The translations under genes and the position numbers were made by a program. A stretch of DNA of 25,903 nt from Syntrophomonas_A sp050258735. Its GTDB lineage: Bacteria; Bacillota; Syntrophomonadia; Syntrophomonadales; Syntrophomonadaceae. Each line of letters starts with the position of its first letter. Positions within the stretch are counted from its first letter, which is position 1. The stretch spans positions 1 to 25,903 of the forward strand of contig JBLMZJ010000080.1 in assembly GCA_050258735.1 (NCBI GenBank), given 5' to 3'. Positions 6,067 to 13,933 of this stretch are shown here, piece after piece. The notes below the pieces were generated by a model. That model saw only the letters and a list, made by a program, of their open reading frames with translations. It did no database searches and had not been told where the DNA came from.

Positions 6067-8309
6067 GGCTCTATCACCTCGTCTGGTTCATAGTCTTTTG
6101 TGGCTGACTTGCCTAAATAGTCCCAGTAAGCAATTGGGGATATGCCGGTTCCAGGACGTTTCACTCCCAAATTTTCCTCCGTAAACAACTCGCCGCGTAC
6201 TATGTTTCGTGCAGCTACCAGACTTTTCCTGGCAACTGCTTTATTCTTTATTTCTGAAGATGTTGGACCCTTTATTCCGGTTCCTAAAGATAGTTCAATT
6301 TGACGAATAGATGTGACCAATTGTTTCAATTCATCGGGCTCCAATGATGCCTTATGGTCTGGTCCGGGCAGACTGCGATCAAGTGTAAAGTGTTTCTCAA
6401 TCATAACCGATCCTCGGGCTGCGGCTGCAATAGGAACCGCGATCCCCATAGTGTGATCGGAATAACCTACTGGTAAATCGAATCTTTCTTTTAAGGTATC
6501 GATGGCCTTGAGGTTTATTTCGTCAAACGGGGCCGGGTATTCAGTTGTACAGTGCAATAAGACTACTTTTTCCCGAAGGCTTTGCTGCCCATCTGATGAA
6601 GTATATGCATTCCTAAAAGCTTGTCGGGAAGGGATTTGTCCAGGGCAGGTGAAGCCGAAGGCCAGGATCCCCAGTGCGATTTCTACTTCATCGAGAGTGC
6701 TCATGCCGGTCGACAGGACGATGGGTTTGCCCGTTTGGGCTGCCTTTAACAATAGAAGTGCATTGGTGATCTCACCGGAGGGTATCTTGATTCGCCCAAC
6801 ATCGATTACATTAGCCAGGAAGTCAAGACTATCCAAATCGAAAGGCGTCGACATAAACTCGATCCCTCGCTTCTGGCAGTGTTCTGCCAGTAACCAATGT
6901 TCTTTTTCGTTTAATTCCAGCTTCTTTACCATTTCCAGCTGCGATTCGGACTTATCCGTATTATGGGTTTGATATTCAGCCTTGGCGGCAAAACGACTGA
7001 TCACCTTTTCCGCTTTAAAGGTCTGGAACTTTACTGCATCAGCTCCTGCATCTGCTGCAATATCGATGAGCTTTAGCGCCATAGCCAGAGAACCATTGTG
7101 ATTTACTCCGGCTTCAGCAATTATGAATATCTGTTTATTGTTGCTGATGCCTATATTATCGGTCATAAAGAAGGATTTCTTTAGTAATGCAGTATAGTCG
7201 GGCATTGTCTTTAATACGGAAAGTATTCGTTTAGAACTGTTGCCATCGCCATAAGGATTTTCAACACCTGAACAATCCATAGTGAAGGCCATTTTTACAG
7301 CTTCTGTTATAGCTGAAGCTTCCGGCTCACAATTTATGACCGATGCGGCCTGGAGCCGCCCCTTTTGCCGGTCTCCAATATTGACAGTGGGTTTGCAGAA
7401 TGATGGTGCTTCGTACAGCCCGCTAGACGAATTGCCGACCACAGCATCAACCTGGGAGATAGCACTTAGATAGCGCAGCTGTCCCAGGGAAACAAAAGCT
7501 TTAGCAGTTGGATGGGTTTTGGCAAACTCATCTATCATCTGGTTAATAGTACGGCCTTCAGTATCTGCATTGGCTTTGGTTAAGATGATGCCAACGTGGT
7601 TTCCGAGGCGATCAAGGGCGTTCAATACTTCGGCAAACTGTTGGACTGAGGATGAGGCATCGAGTGTCACTGGATGAAAGGTCACCAGCAGGTTCTTGTC
7701 ACGAAATTCGAAACCTGTAGCCTGTTCCACTTCGCTCCGGCTTAGCAGGCTTATCCTTTTGATGTAGTCAATACCGGGGCTGCCGACGTTATAAACATGT
7801 TTGGGATTCTCCCCTAGTTGTTTTACTCGCCTGGCTGATAACTCATTGGTTACAAAATGCAGATGGGCCATTTTGGTAATGCTATGGCGAATAGCTTCGT
7901 CAAAGGCTCCCTCAGTAGAATCTCCGCCGGCTATATGGGCGATCGGGATCCGCGCTATCAGCGCAGCCTGGGCTGCAGCCAGGGTTTCATATCTGTCACC
8001 GAGGAGAACTACCAAATCTGGATCTAACCGGTTGAATGCATCGGCAAAACCCATGGTAGCCAGGCCCAATGACTTGCTGATCGCTGCTTTCGTATCGCCG
8101 GAGAGTAACATATCTACTTTTTCATTTATTACAAAACCATCTCCTTCAATCACCCTATAAGTCAAACCGAATTCAGGTGAAAGATGAGCACCGGTAGCAA
8201 TTATTTGCAGATCAAGATCGCTGTCGTCTTCGATTTCTTTCATTAACCAGAACAAAAGGCCATAATCAGCCCGGGTACTGGTTATTACACAAATCTTTCG
8301 TTTATTCAT
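6063..8309 (-). CDS. legGI: LegG-LegI fusion: hydrolysing NDP-sugar 2-epimerase plus N,N'-diacetyllegionaminate synthase
   Basis: This one 748-aa frame covers two consecutive enzymes. Residues 1-380 are a NeuC/LegG hydrolysing 2-epimerase, with ITSTRADYGLLFWLM, LLGDRYETLAAA, HIAGGDSTEGAFDEAIRH and VVGNSSSGLYEAPSF. Residues 382-748 are a NeuB/LegI synthase with IIAEAGVNHNG (396-406), KFQTFKAEKVI, STPFD, IKIPSGEITN, LHCTTEYPAPFDEINL, GYSDHTMGI and the signature IEKHFTLDRSLPGPDHKASL. It ends in an SAF/antifreeze-like domain. LegG frees 2,4-diacetamido-2,4,6-trideoxymannose and LegI condenses it with phosphoenolpyruvate, so the fused halves are sequential. The join runs ALLKKSFF then M382-TDN. 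M382 is probably the old legI start, but no Shine-Dalgarno site precedes it, which supports a true fusion. The start overlaps legC by 8 bases and the stop overlaps legH by 4. Confidence 0.92.
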   Translation of the reverse strand: MNKRKICVITSTRADYGLLFWLMKEIEDDSDLDLQIIATGAHLSPEFGLTYRVIEGDGFVINEKVDMLLSGDTKAAISKSLGLATMGFADAFNRLDPDLVVLLGDRYETLAAAQAALIARIPIAHIAGGDSTEGAFDEAIRHSITKMAHLHFVTNELSARRVKQLGENPKHVYNVGSPGIDYIKRISLLSRSEVEQATGFEFRDKNLLVTFHPVTLDASSSVQQFAEVLNALDRLGNHVGIILTKANADTEGRTINQMIDEFAKTHPTAKAFVSLGQLRYLSAISQVDAVVGNSSSGLYEAPSFCKPTVNIGDRQKGRLQAASVINCEPEASAITEAVKMAFTMDCSGVENPYGDGNSSKRILSVLKTMPDYTALLKKSFFMTDNIGISNNKQIFIIAEAGVNHNGSLAMALKLIDIAADAGADAVKFQTFKAEKVISRFAAKAEYQTHNTDKSESQLEMVKKLELNEKEHWLLAEHCQKRGIEFMSTPFDLDSLDFLANVIDVGRIKIPSGEITNALLLLKAAQTGKPIVLSTGMSTLDEVEIALGILAFGFTCPGQIPSRQAFRNAYTSSDGQQSLREKVVLLHCTTEYPAPFDEINLKAIDTLKERFDLPVGYSDHTMGIAVPIAAAARGSVMIEKHFTLDRSLPGPDHKASLEPDELKQLVTSIRQIELSLGTGIKGPTSSEIKNKAVARKSLVAARNIVRGELFTEENLGVKRPGTGISPIAYWDYLGKSATKDYEPDEVIEP

Positions 8310-9483
8310 ATTCCCCTCCTAAAAAAGCGCTGCTGGGGATGTTGATAATCCTTTTTTCCAGATTTTCCGCTGTGGTCAGATCCATGCGGGGGCAATCTTT
8401 GTACATTGGCAATTTGTGCATAAGGGTCCAGGCCGGGCGGGTCATGATTCCGTTATTGTTGGTTAAGGCCAGCAAATCATCTCTTGCTTCCGCGTTAGCC
8501 TCATCAAGGATCAGCACATTTAGCCAATAGTTGCTCCTGGCAAATTCAGGTTCAACGAAAAAGTTGAGGCCTTCGATTCCTTTGAAGGCATCCTCGTAGA
8601 GTATGGCTAAATGCCGCTTCTGTTTGATAAAGACGGGGAGCTGTTCCAACTGGGCGCATCCCAGAGCAGCATTGATGTTGGGCATACGGTAGTTGTAACC
8701 GATCATATCGTGCTTGAACTCCCATTTGTGTGGAAGCTTGGCCTGGGTGGTCAGGTGTTTGGCCAGTTTGGCCAGTGATTCGCTATTGGTAAGTATCGCT
8801 CCGCCCCCACCGGTGGTAATAGTCTTATTACCATTAAAACTGAGACTGGATATCAGACCCATCGTGCCGGTATGACGGCCCTTATATAAAGAACCTATCG
8901 ATTCGGCGGCATCTTCGACCAAAGGGAGGTTATATCGGTCACATAATTCAAGCAAGGGGTCCATGTCGACCGGGTGGCCAAAGGTGTGCATTGCCACTAT
9001 AGCACCGATCCTCCGCCCGGAATACCGGTTAAAAGTGCCTTGCGCCTTAATTTCTGCGATTTCTTTGAGATAATCATGCAGCTTTTTAGGATTTACTCCC
9101 AGTGTGTTTTCTTCACTATCAACCAGATGGGGGACAGCTCCGCAATAACTCACCGCATTGGCAGTGGCAATAAAGGAGAGACCTGGTATCAATACTTCAT
9201 CGTCTGATATTACCCCGGCCAGCTTGAGGGAAATGTGCAGGGCAGCTGTTCCGTTAACGGCAGCCACCGCATAAGCAGCACCGGTAAGGTCGGCCAGATC
9301 ACGTTCCAGACGGTTTACATATTCTCCTGCCGAGGAAACCCAGCCTGAATCCAGACAATCCTTGACATAGGTCCATTCATTGCCTTTAAAACAAGGTTCA
9401 TGCAAGGATATAAAAGAATCGGCGGCAGGCAGAACTGTTTTAAGGATATTTACAATTGATTCGGGATCAAAGTTCGATATCAT
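8302..9483 (-). CDS. legC: LegC-type PLP sugar 4-aminotransferase (DegT/DnrJ/EryC1 family)
   Basis: The 393-aa fold-type I PLP enzyme has all key residues visible. K220, the Schiff-base lysine, is in SLSFNGNKTITTGGGGAIL. D191 and E194 are in LPLVEDAAESIGS. The substrate and cofactor pocket AAVNGTAALHISL is near residue 75. It transfers an amino group from glutamate to C4 of the NDP-4-keto-6-deoxy-GlcNAc made by LegB. The N-terminal extension (about 25 residues before SLHEPCFKGNEWTYVKDCLD) fits the LegC subgroup and is longer than in PseC or ArnB. Its ATG overlaps the legB stop by 4 bases and its stop overlaps the legG-legI start by 8, so it sits in the coupled core of the operon. Confidence 0.9.
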   Translation of the reverse strand: MISNFDPESIVNILKTVLPAADSFISLHEPCFKGNEWTYVKDCLDSGWVSSAGEYVNRLERDLADLTGAAYAVAAVNGTAALHISLKLAGVISDDEVLIPGLSFIATANAVSYCGAVPHLVDSEENTLGVNPKKLHDYLKEIAEIKAQGTFNRYSGRRIGAIVAMHTFGHPVDMDPLLELCDRYNLPLVEDAAESIGSLYKGRHTGTMGLISSLSFNGNKTITTGGGGAILTNSESLAKLAKHLTTQAKLPHKWEFKHDMIGYNYRMPNINAALGCAQLEQLPVFIKQKRHLAILYEDAFKGIEGLNFFVEPEFARSNYWLNVLILDEANAEARDDLLALTNNNGIMTRPAWTLMHKLPMYKDCPRMDLTTAENLEKRIINIPSSAFLGGEYE

Positions 9484-10490
9484 ATGTTATATTCTCCGGC
9501 CCGATATCTTTTTAAATTGGTTGGATCCGTGAACCAATCGACCGTCTCAGTAAGACCGCGGCGAAGACCATCGAGTCCTCCATAGACCGGTTCCCAGCCG
9601 ATAAGCTTTTTGGCCTTGCTGTTATCAGCCCATAGGCGGTCGACCTCGCTTTTTTGCGGTCGAATACGCTTCGAATCTGTGACAATATCTATTTTAGCAC
9701 CCATAACATCAGCGATCATTTCCACTAAATCGCCGATAGATATCTCATAATTGCTTCCTACATTGATTACCTCTCCGACGGAATTATCAGCTTCGACGAT
9801 GGAAATAAAGCCCTGTATGGTGTCCTTTACATAATTAAAGTCCCGGGTCGGGTGGGTAGCGCCTAACTTGACAACTCTTTGACCACTGGCGATTTGGGAA
9901 ATAACAGTAGGAATTATAGCCCGGGCAGATTGCCGGGGACCGTAAGTATTAAAGGGCCGGATAATCGCTACGGGAGTATCGAAGGATCTATAAAAAGATA
10001 GTGCTAATTGGTCAGCTCCGATCTTGGTTGCTGAATAGGGAGACTGACCCTGGAGCGGGTGCTCCTCGTTAATGGGTACAAACTGGGCAGTACCGTATAC
10101 CTCACTGGTGGAGGTATGGACTACCTTCTCCACCTCCAGGTCACGGGCAGCCTGTAAAACATTCAGTGTCCCCTTGATATTTGTGTCAACATAAGTATCC
10201 GGAGAATGATAGGAATAGGGGATGGCAATTAATGCTGCCAGGTGCATTACCTTTTGACAGCCTTTCATGGCCTCTTTTACACCATGCGGATCTCGAATAT
10301 CCCCGGCAAAAAACTCGATGTTTTCCTGTATCGTGATGGGAATAGAATCCAGCCAACCCCTGGAATTCAGGGAGTTATAATGTATAAATGCCTTTACACG
10401 GTACCCTCGCTGAACCAGTTCTTCAGCCAAATGGGAACCAATAAAGCCGCCAGCACCGGTGACTAGGATTTTAGAATTTACAGAGTTCAT
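9480..10490 (-). CDS. legB: LegB-type NAD-dependent NDP-GlcNAc 4,6-dehydratase
   Basis: The 336-aa extended short-chain dehydrogenase has the NAD-binding TGAGGFIGSHL (G12-x-x-G15-x-x-G18), HTSTSEVYG (S127-T128-S129-E130) and the catalytic Y152-x3-K156 in SPYSATKIGADQ. Overall wording (FAGDIRDPHGV, VIRPFNTYGPRQSARAI, GEVINVGSNYEISIGDL) matches LegB dehydratases that open legionaminate synthesis by removing water across C4-C6 of NDP-GlcNAc without inverting C5. It is not PseB-like. It is the first gene of the minus-strand operon. AGGAGG sits 8 bases before the ATG. A TATAAT -10 box lies about 40 bases upstream. Its stop overlaps legC by 4 bases. Confidence 0.92.
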   Translation of the reverse strand: MNSVNSKILVTGAGGFIGSHLAEELVQRGYRVKAFIHYNSLNSRGWLDSIPITIQENIEFFAGDIRDPHGVKEAMKGCQKVMHLAALIAIPYSYHSPDTYVDTNIKGTLNVLQAARDLEVEKVVHTSTSEVYGTAQFVPINEEHPLQGQSPYSATKIGADQLALSFYRSFDTPVAIIRPFNTYGPRQSARAIIPTVISQIASGQRVVKLGATHPTRDFNYVKDTIQGFISIVEADNSVGEVINVGSNYEISIGDLVEMIADVMGAKIDIVTDSKRIRPQKSEVDRLWADNSKAKKLIGWEPVYGGLDGLRRGLTETVDWFTDPTNLKRYRAGEYNI

Positions 10491-10528
10491 GTGGGATACC
10501 TCCTAAAGGCTTGTAGTGACGTAATTCT

Positions 10529-10557
10529 ATTATATCCGGCAAATTACGGACAAATAA
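10529..10557 (-). promoter_or_regulatory. Candidate sigma-A promoter for the leg operon
   Basis: On the minus strand there is a perfect TATAAT (10534-10529). TTATTT stands 17 bases upstream as a weak -35 (10557-10552). The -10 lies 38 bases before the legB ATG, leaving room for a short leader with the AGGAGG ribosome site. The perfect -10 and the position are good; the -35 matches the consensus at only two positions, so an activator may be needed. Confidence 0.5.
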
Positions 10558-10574
10558 GCTTTCGGTTTGCTTTA

Positions 10575-10603
10575 TTGATATTCCTGCCCGGCCTCCAAAC
10601 AAT
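10575..10603 (+). promoter_or_regulatory. Candidate sigma-A promoter for the plus-strand operon
   Basis: TTGATA (10575-10580, five of six to TTGACA), a 17-base spacer and AACAAT (10598-10603, four of six to TATAAT) read toward the DUF2920-like gene. If used, it leaves a leader of roughly 110 bases. It lies back-to-back with the minus-strand legB promoter, so the two operons share one control region. Confidence 0.3.
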
Positions 10604-10637
10604 GAGTCTGGGAAAATTTGAATCTTCAGATAATCTA

Positions 10638-10665
10638 TAAATTATTTATCGTGTTTTTTCGATAT
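10638..10665 (+). promoter_or_regulatory. Candidate sigma-28 (flagellar sigma-D) promoter
   Basis: TAAA (10638-10641), 16 bases, then TTCGATAT (10658-10665) reads toward the gene at 10723. The Gram-positive sigma-D consensus is TAAA, about 15 bases, GCCGATAT, so 10 of 12 positions match with an allowed spacer. Flagellar control would fit a flagellin-glycosylation island. In AT-rich intergenic DNA such a match can arise by chance, so this is a lead only. Confidence 0.35.
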
Positions 10666-10722
10666 CAATAATAGGCTATTGGGGTAATTTCAATAAATAA
10701 TGATTTATATGAGGTGTTTTGA

Positions 10723-11883
10723 TTGCAGGATGTTATAAAGCTAGTTCCACATCTAGATATCGAGTTAGGCTTTGAACGGCAAGAGATAGAAGCTTTCTTG
10801 ACTTTGCCGGATGCTGGAGTAACCCCGGAAACTGGAATAATAATGGTGCTGGGCGAATTAGGAGAAAAGGCCGACTCGCAATATCAAGCTAACGAACTTC
10901 GACCATTTCTAGCCAATAAATTGAACTGTATAGCTGTTGGAGTAAATTTTTTTGGAATTTTAAGAGCTAATCAGGTCAACCTTAGCCAGAGCTTTTTTCA
11001 TAACCTTAACCGGCTCTATGATGCTAATATAACCAGCGAATCTCTGGCCAACAAACGCACTATGGAGGAAGTATATAGAGCTATAGCCGAAGTGGTATTG
11101 GCAAAGGGGGTCACCAGTTTGGACCTCAGATGCCAACCTCACTTGATAACTGGTAAAGGTGAATATCAATCCTGGGGTTTTTTGCCTGCTATTGATTGCT
11201 TGCAGGTTTTAGGCGAGGTTCTGCGACGTTACGATGTGAATCATCGTAAGATCATTGCTTTCGGTAAGAACTATGGAGCATATATAGCTATGTTGATGGG
11301 CAAATATGCTCCCCATACCTTTTCAACCATTATTGACTCTGAGGGCTACTCACGCACTGAACTTAAACATGTAGTAAGCGGGGAATTAATGGAGGCTGAT
11401 TATTCATTTCATTTTGATTTGAACAATGGATTAAAGTTTTATATGGCATCAACCTGTAACAATCCCTGGACTATTGAAGATGAAACTTCCATTGCTTATT
11501 TCTCGGATAGCCACCGCCAGGTCCGCAGCCTGTTAAAAGAAGAACATCGTTGTGCTTCTGAAACTGCCTACTATATCGTACATTCTGAAAACTCTGAAAC
11601 AATAAAGGACAAAGACAAGTGTGTTGATATTTTGCAGAATTATAACCATGTAGTTTATAAAAGAATTGCAAGTATCGGCAAACCCGTGCCGGATCGGGAG
11701 TTTCTGAACAGTTTGATTTCCGATGATGTGATAAACTTTGAAAAAACGAACGGTGATACCGACTTTAGCCTGGGGAGTATCCACAAATTCGTCTGCTGTG
11801 ATAAAATATATAAATTCGAATTTAGCCCTGCCGGAGACCTTCATGTCAGTATAAATGTAATCGGCAATGAGAAACTGCAATAA
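10723..11883 (+). CDS. DUF2920-like alpha/beta-hydrolase-fold protein of flagellar glycosylation loci
   Basis: The 386-aa protein starts at TTG (10723) with GAGGTG 6 bases upstream. The middle has an alpha/beta-hydrolase look: a strand KIIAFG, the turn GKNYG (181-185), then a helix and APHTFSTIIDSEGYS (196-210). The pattern recalls the DUF2920 proteins (Campylobacter '617 family') found near flagellin-modification genes, whose exact job is unknown. In a normal hydrolase the turn would be G-x-S-x-G with a nucleophilic serine. Here residue 183 is Asn (codon AAC), so ordinary esterase chemistry is doubtful. There is no signal peptide, so it is probably cytosolic. It heads the plus-strand operon, and the next gene follows within about 26 bases. 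The family call comes from pattern memory only. Confidence 0.6.
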   Translation: MQDVIKLVPHLDIELGFERQEIEAFLTLPDAGVTPETGIIMVLGELGEKADSQYQANELRPFLANKLNCIAVGVNFFGILRANQVNLSQSFFHNLNRLYDANITSESLANKRTMEEVYRAIAEVVLAKGVTSLDLRCQPHLITGKGEYQSWGFLPAIDCLQVLGEVLRRYDVNHRKIIAFGKNYGAYIAMLMGKYAPHTFSTIIDSEGYSRTELKHVVSGELMEADYSFHFDLNNGLKFYMASTCNNPWTIEDETSIAYFSDSHRQVRSLLKEEHRCASETAYYIVHSENSETIKDKDKCVDILQNYNHVVYKRIASIGKPVPDREFLNSLISDDVINFEKTNGDTDFSLGSIHKFVCCDKIYKFEFSPAGDLHVSINVIGNEKLQ

Positions 11884-11893
11884 TCAAACAATG

Positions 11894-11912
11894 GAAGGGA
11901 GTTGCTGTTCTG
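11894..11912 (+). promoter_or_regulatory. Ribosome site and probable CTG start for the glycosyltransferase
   Basis: GGAAGGGAG (11894-11902 region) is the only good Shine-Dalgarno site before the glycosyltransferase. The reading frame of that protein has no ATG, GTG or TTG near it. The in-frame candidate at the right distance is CTG at 11910-11912, 8 bases after GGGAG. The TTG at 11902 is in another frame and stops after about 34 codons. Confidence 0.5.
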
Positions 11913-13922
11913 TCTAATAATGATCACGAAACACTTCGGACTCTATATGATAAAGGTTTATTCTGGCTGGAACACCAAGACTATGACTTCGCCTTGGAAG
12001 CACTAATAACATGTCATAGCAAGTCATTTATGAAACAAAAAGTCGAGAAGGCTGTTCTGGGAAAGTGTTATACACCTTATATAGATCAATATCGGCAATG
12101 CTATAACCGTAATATAGATTTATTGAGAAATTATCCTTATATTGTTGACCGAGATTATCCTGATTTCGATGAACTCAACTATAAGTTTATAAAATGTTCA
12201 GATAGTAACTTTGTAATATATGATAACAAAAAAAACTGTTTTACATTTAATTTGGATTTAAAAATACAGCAGGATCTATGCGGATGCAGCAACAAAGAAG
12301 TGGTTCTTCTTGTAGATGAATTCAGAATTGCTAATATATTGGCTTTTAAAGAAAGAACCAGGGATCCCCACCTTTTTTTATGGGCAGATATACCCTTATA
12401 TCTTTTCTACAGGAATTTCGAAGATTTTATTCAGTGCATGCAATTATATGATCTCAGTCCTGTATTGGAATCACAACGGGTAGTCTTCATATTCGGAATG
12501 AAGGAACTAACACAATATTTTTATGATCCCCAATCGTTGCCTCCTGTTCGATTATTTAATGTGCAGAATAACGATGAAGTAACGCAGTTTTTCATTGGCT
12601 ATCGGGACTATATACCTGAGGAAATAAATAAATTAAAACACAGTATCAACGATTACTATGGTTCTATCAGCAGAGAAAACATATTGGATAAAATCCAAGA
12701 CGGAAAGCCTCGAATACTATTTCTTACTTCACGATTTACTACTGCACTCCAATATTACACCCGGGATTGCGCTTTGGCATGTGAACGACTAGGTATTCAA
12801 ACCCGAGTTTTATTGGAACAATCCAATATGCATGTAAATAGTGAGTATTCTTGTCTTAAGATAATAGATGATTTCAAGCCCGATATTATTTTTCAAATAG
12901 ATCATTTTAGATGGGAATGGCCTTATATTCCTGAAAATCTTGTTTTTGTTACATGGGTCCAAGACCTTCTGCCGAATATTTCTTCTCGGGAATCAGCCTT
13001 AAGATTGGGACCATTGGATTTTATTTTAAATGCATTAGTAACAAATATTGATTATTTATTGGATCATGGCTATAACCGCGATGTTATTATCGAAGGCCCT
13101 ATCGGTGGCAATCCACACATATATAAAGACTATTCATTGAACGAAAGTGAAAAGGAAACTTATAATACAGATATTTGCCTTTTCTCCAACGCCGGCAATC
13201 CTCAGAAAGGCCTGGATAAGATCCTGTATATGCTAAGAGATTCTCCGATAAGTGATTTATTGGCTAAAATCTTCAAAAGCGCATATCGTGAGATGTATGA
13301 ATCCTTTTATAATGAAGAAATCATTTATTCCCTGGATGACTATATAAAGTTCATAATGAAATATTTTGAACAGAATAACATTGCAGCCCCAGAAGGGATG
13401 GTAGCTACTATCGCTGAACAATGGCGTTTGGAAGTGGGTTTTAGGATCTTACGCTCCGTCCCCTTGGAGTGGCTGCATGAAAGAGGCTACAATATGAAAA
13501 TCTGGGGAAGTGAATGGGTGGACCACCCTGTGCTAGGCCAATATGCCCAGGGTGTGGCTGCCAATGGGGAGACCCTGTCCAAAATCATTAAAGCCAGTAA
13601 GATCATACTCGGTACCAATCCCGGTATAACAACCCACCCTCGAGTATTCGAGAGCATTTTGAGCAACAGATTTTACCTGGGTTACGCAATGCCGGAAAAG
13701 GAAGACTGGGCCAACATCCGCAAGTATCTCCAGGAAGATGAAGATATTGTCTTTGCATATAGCCGGGAAGATCTTTATAAAAAGCTTGATTACTATCTGG
13801 AAAATGAGGAAGCTCGGGTAAAGACGGTCAGTAATGCCCGGAAGAAGATTATGGAGCACCTCACTTATGAAGCTTTAATGACACGAATGTTAAAAGAGCT
13901 TGCTGATAAACTCTCACAATAA
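11910..13922 (+). CDS. CgeB-like glycosyltransferase (GT-B, Glyco_trans_1_2 C-terminal domain)
   Basis: It encodes about 670 aa if it starts at CTG 11910, or 642 aa from the TTG at 11994. I prefer the CTG because the 28 extra residues read as good protein (LYDKGLFWLEHQDYDFALEA, a TPR-like helix) and only CTG has a ribosome site. Layout: a helical N-terminal region; a Rossmann-like half from about residue 265 (PRILFLTSRFTTALQYYTRD, then FKPDIIFQIDHFRWEWPYIP); and a C-terminal GT-B half with NMKIWGSEW, NPGITTHPRVFESILSNRFY and a final helix. This resembles CgeB/YkvP-type sugar transferases. The donor may be the NDP-heptose made by the next genes (inference). The acceptor is unknown; flagellin or a surface glycan are candidates. 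DNA is very AT-rich in the first two thirds (11 of 60 bases are G/C at 12181-12240), and less so at the 3' end. Confidence 0.78.
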   Translation: MSNNDHETLRTLYDKGLFWLEHQDYDFALEALITCHSKSFMKQKVEKAVLGKCYTPYIDQYRQCYNRNIDLLRNYPYIVDRDYPDFDELNYKFIKCSDSNFVIYDNKKNCFTFNLDLKIQQDLCGCSNKEVVLLVDEFRIANILAFKERTRDPHLFLWADIPLYLFYRNFEDFIQCMQLYDLSPVLESQRVVFIFGMKELTQYFYDPQSLPPVRLFNVQNNDEVTQFFIGYRDYIPEEINKLKHSINDYYGSISRENILDKIQDGKPRILFLTSRFTTALQYYTRDCALACERLGIQTRVLLEQSNMHVNSEYSCLKIIDDFKPDIIFQIDHFRWEWPYIPENLVFVTWVQDLLPNISSRESALRLGPLDFILNALVTNIDYLLDHGYNRDVIIEGPIGGNPHIYKDYSLNESEKETYNTDICLFSNAGNPQKGLDKILYMLRDSPISDLLAKIFKSAYREMYESFYNEEIIYSLDDYIKFIMKYFEQNNIAAPEGMVATIAEQWRLEVGFRILRSVPLEWLHERGYNMKIWGSEWVDHPVLGQYAQGVAANGETLSKIIKASKIILGTNPGITTHPRVFESILSNRFYLGYAMPEKEDWANIRKYLQEDEDIVFAYSREDLYKKLDYYLENEEARVKTVSNARKKIMEHLTYEALMTRMLKELADKLSQ

Positions 13923-13933
13923 AGAGGCGTACA

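Larger units (their letters stand above)
10491..10722. other. Divergent intergenic control region
   Basis: These 232 bases separate legB (minus) from the DUF2920-like gene (plus) and hold the only clear divergent promoter region in the window. The legB ribosome site, a TATAAT toward legB, two promoter-like sites toward the plus operon and an AT-rich stretch (10620-10710) are visible. I see no open reading frame, strong hairpin with T-tract, or recognisable riboswitch here. Confidence 0.7.

Noticed and set aside
6063..8309. legG-legI fusion as a sequencing frameshift
   Set aside because: The LegG half stays in frame to its natural-looking end (KKSFF) and the LegI half starts at its own Met in the same frame, so no frame change is needed to explain it.
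2375..10490. Pseudaminic acid pathway
   Set aside because: The epimerase is the hydrolysing NeuC/LegG type, and no PseG-like hydrolase or PseB-type inverting dehydratase is present.
11902..12005. TTG at 11902 with the best Shine-Dalgarno spacing
   Set aside because: It is out of frame with the glycosyltransferase and stops after about 34 codons without protein-like sequence.
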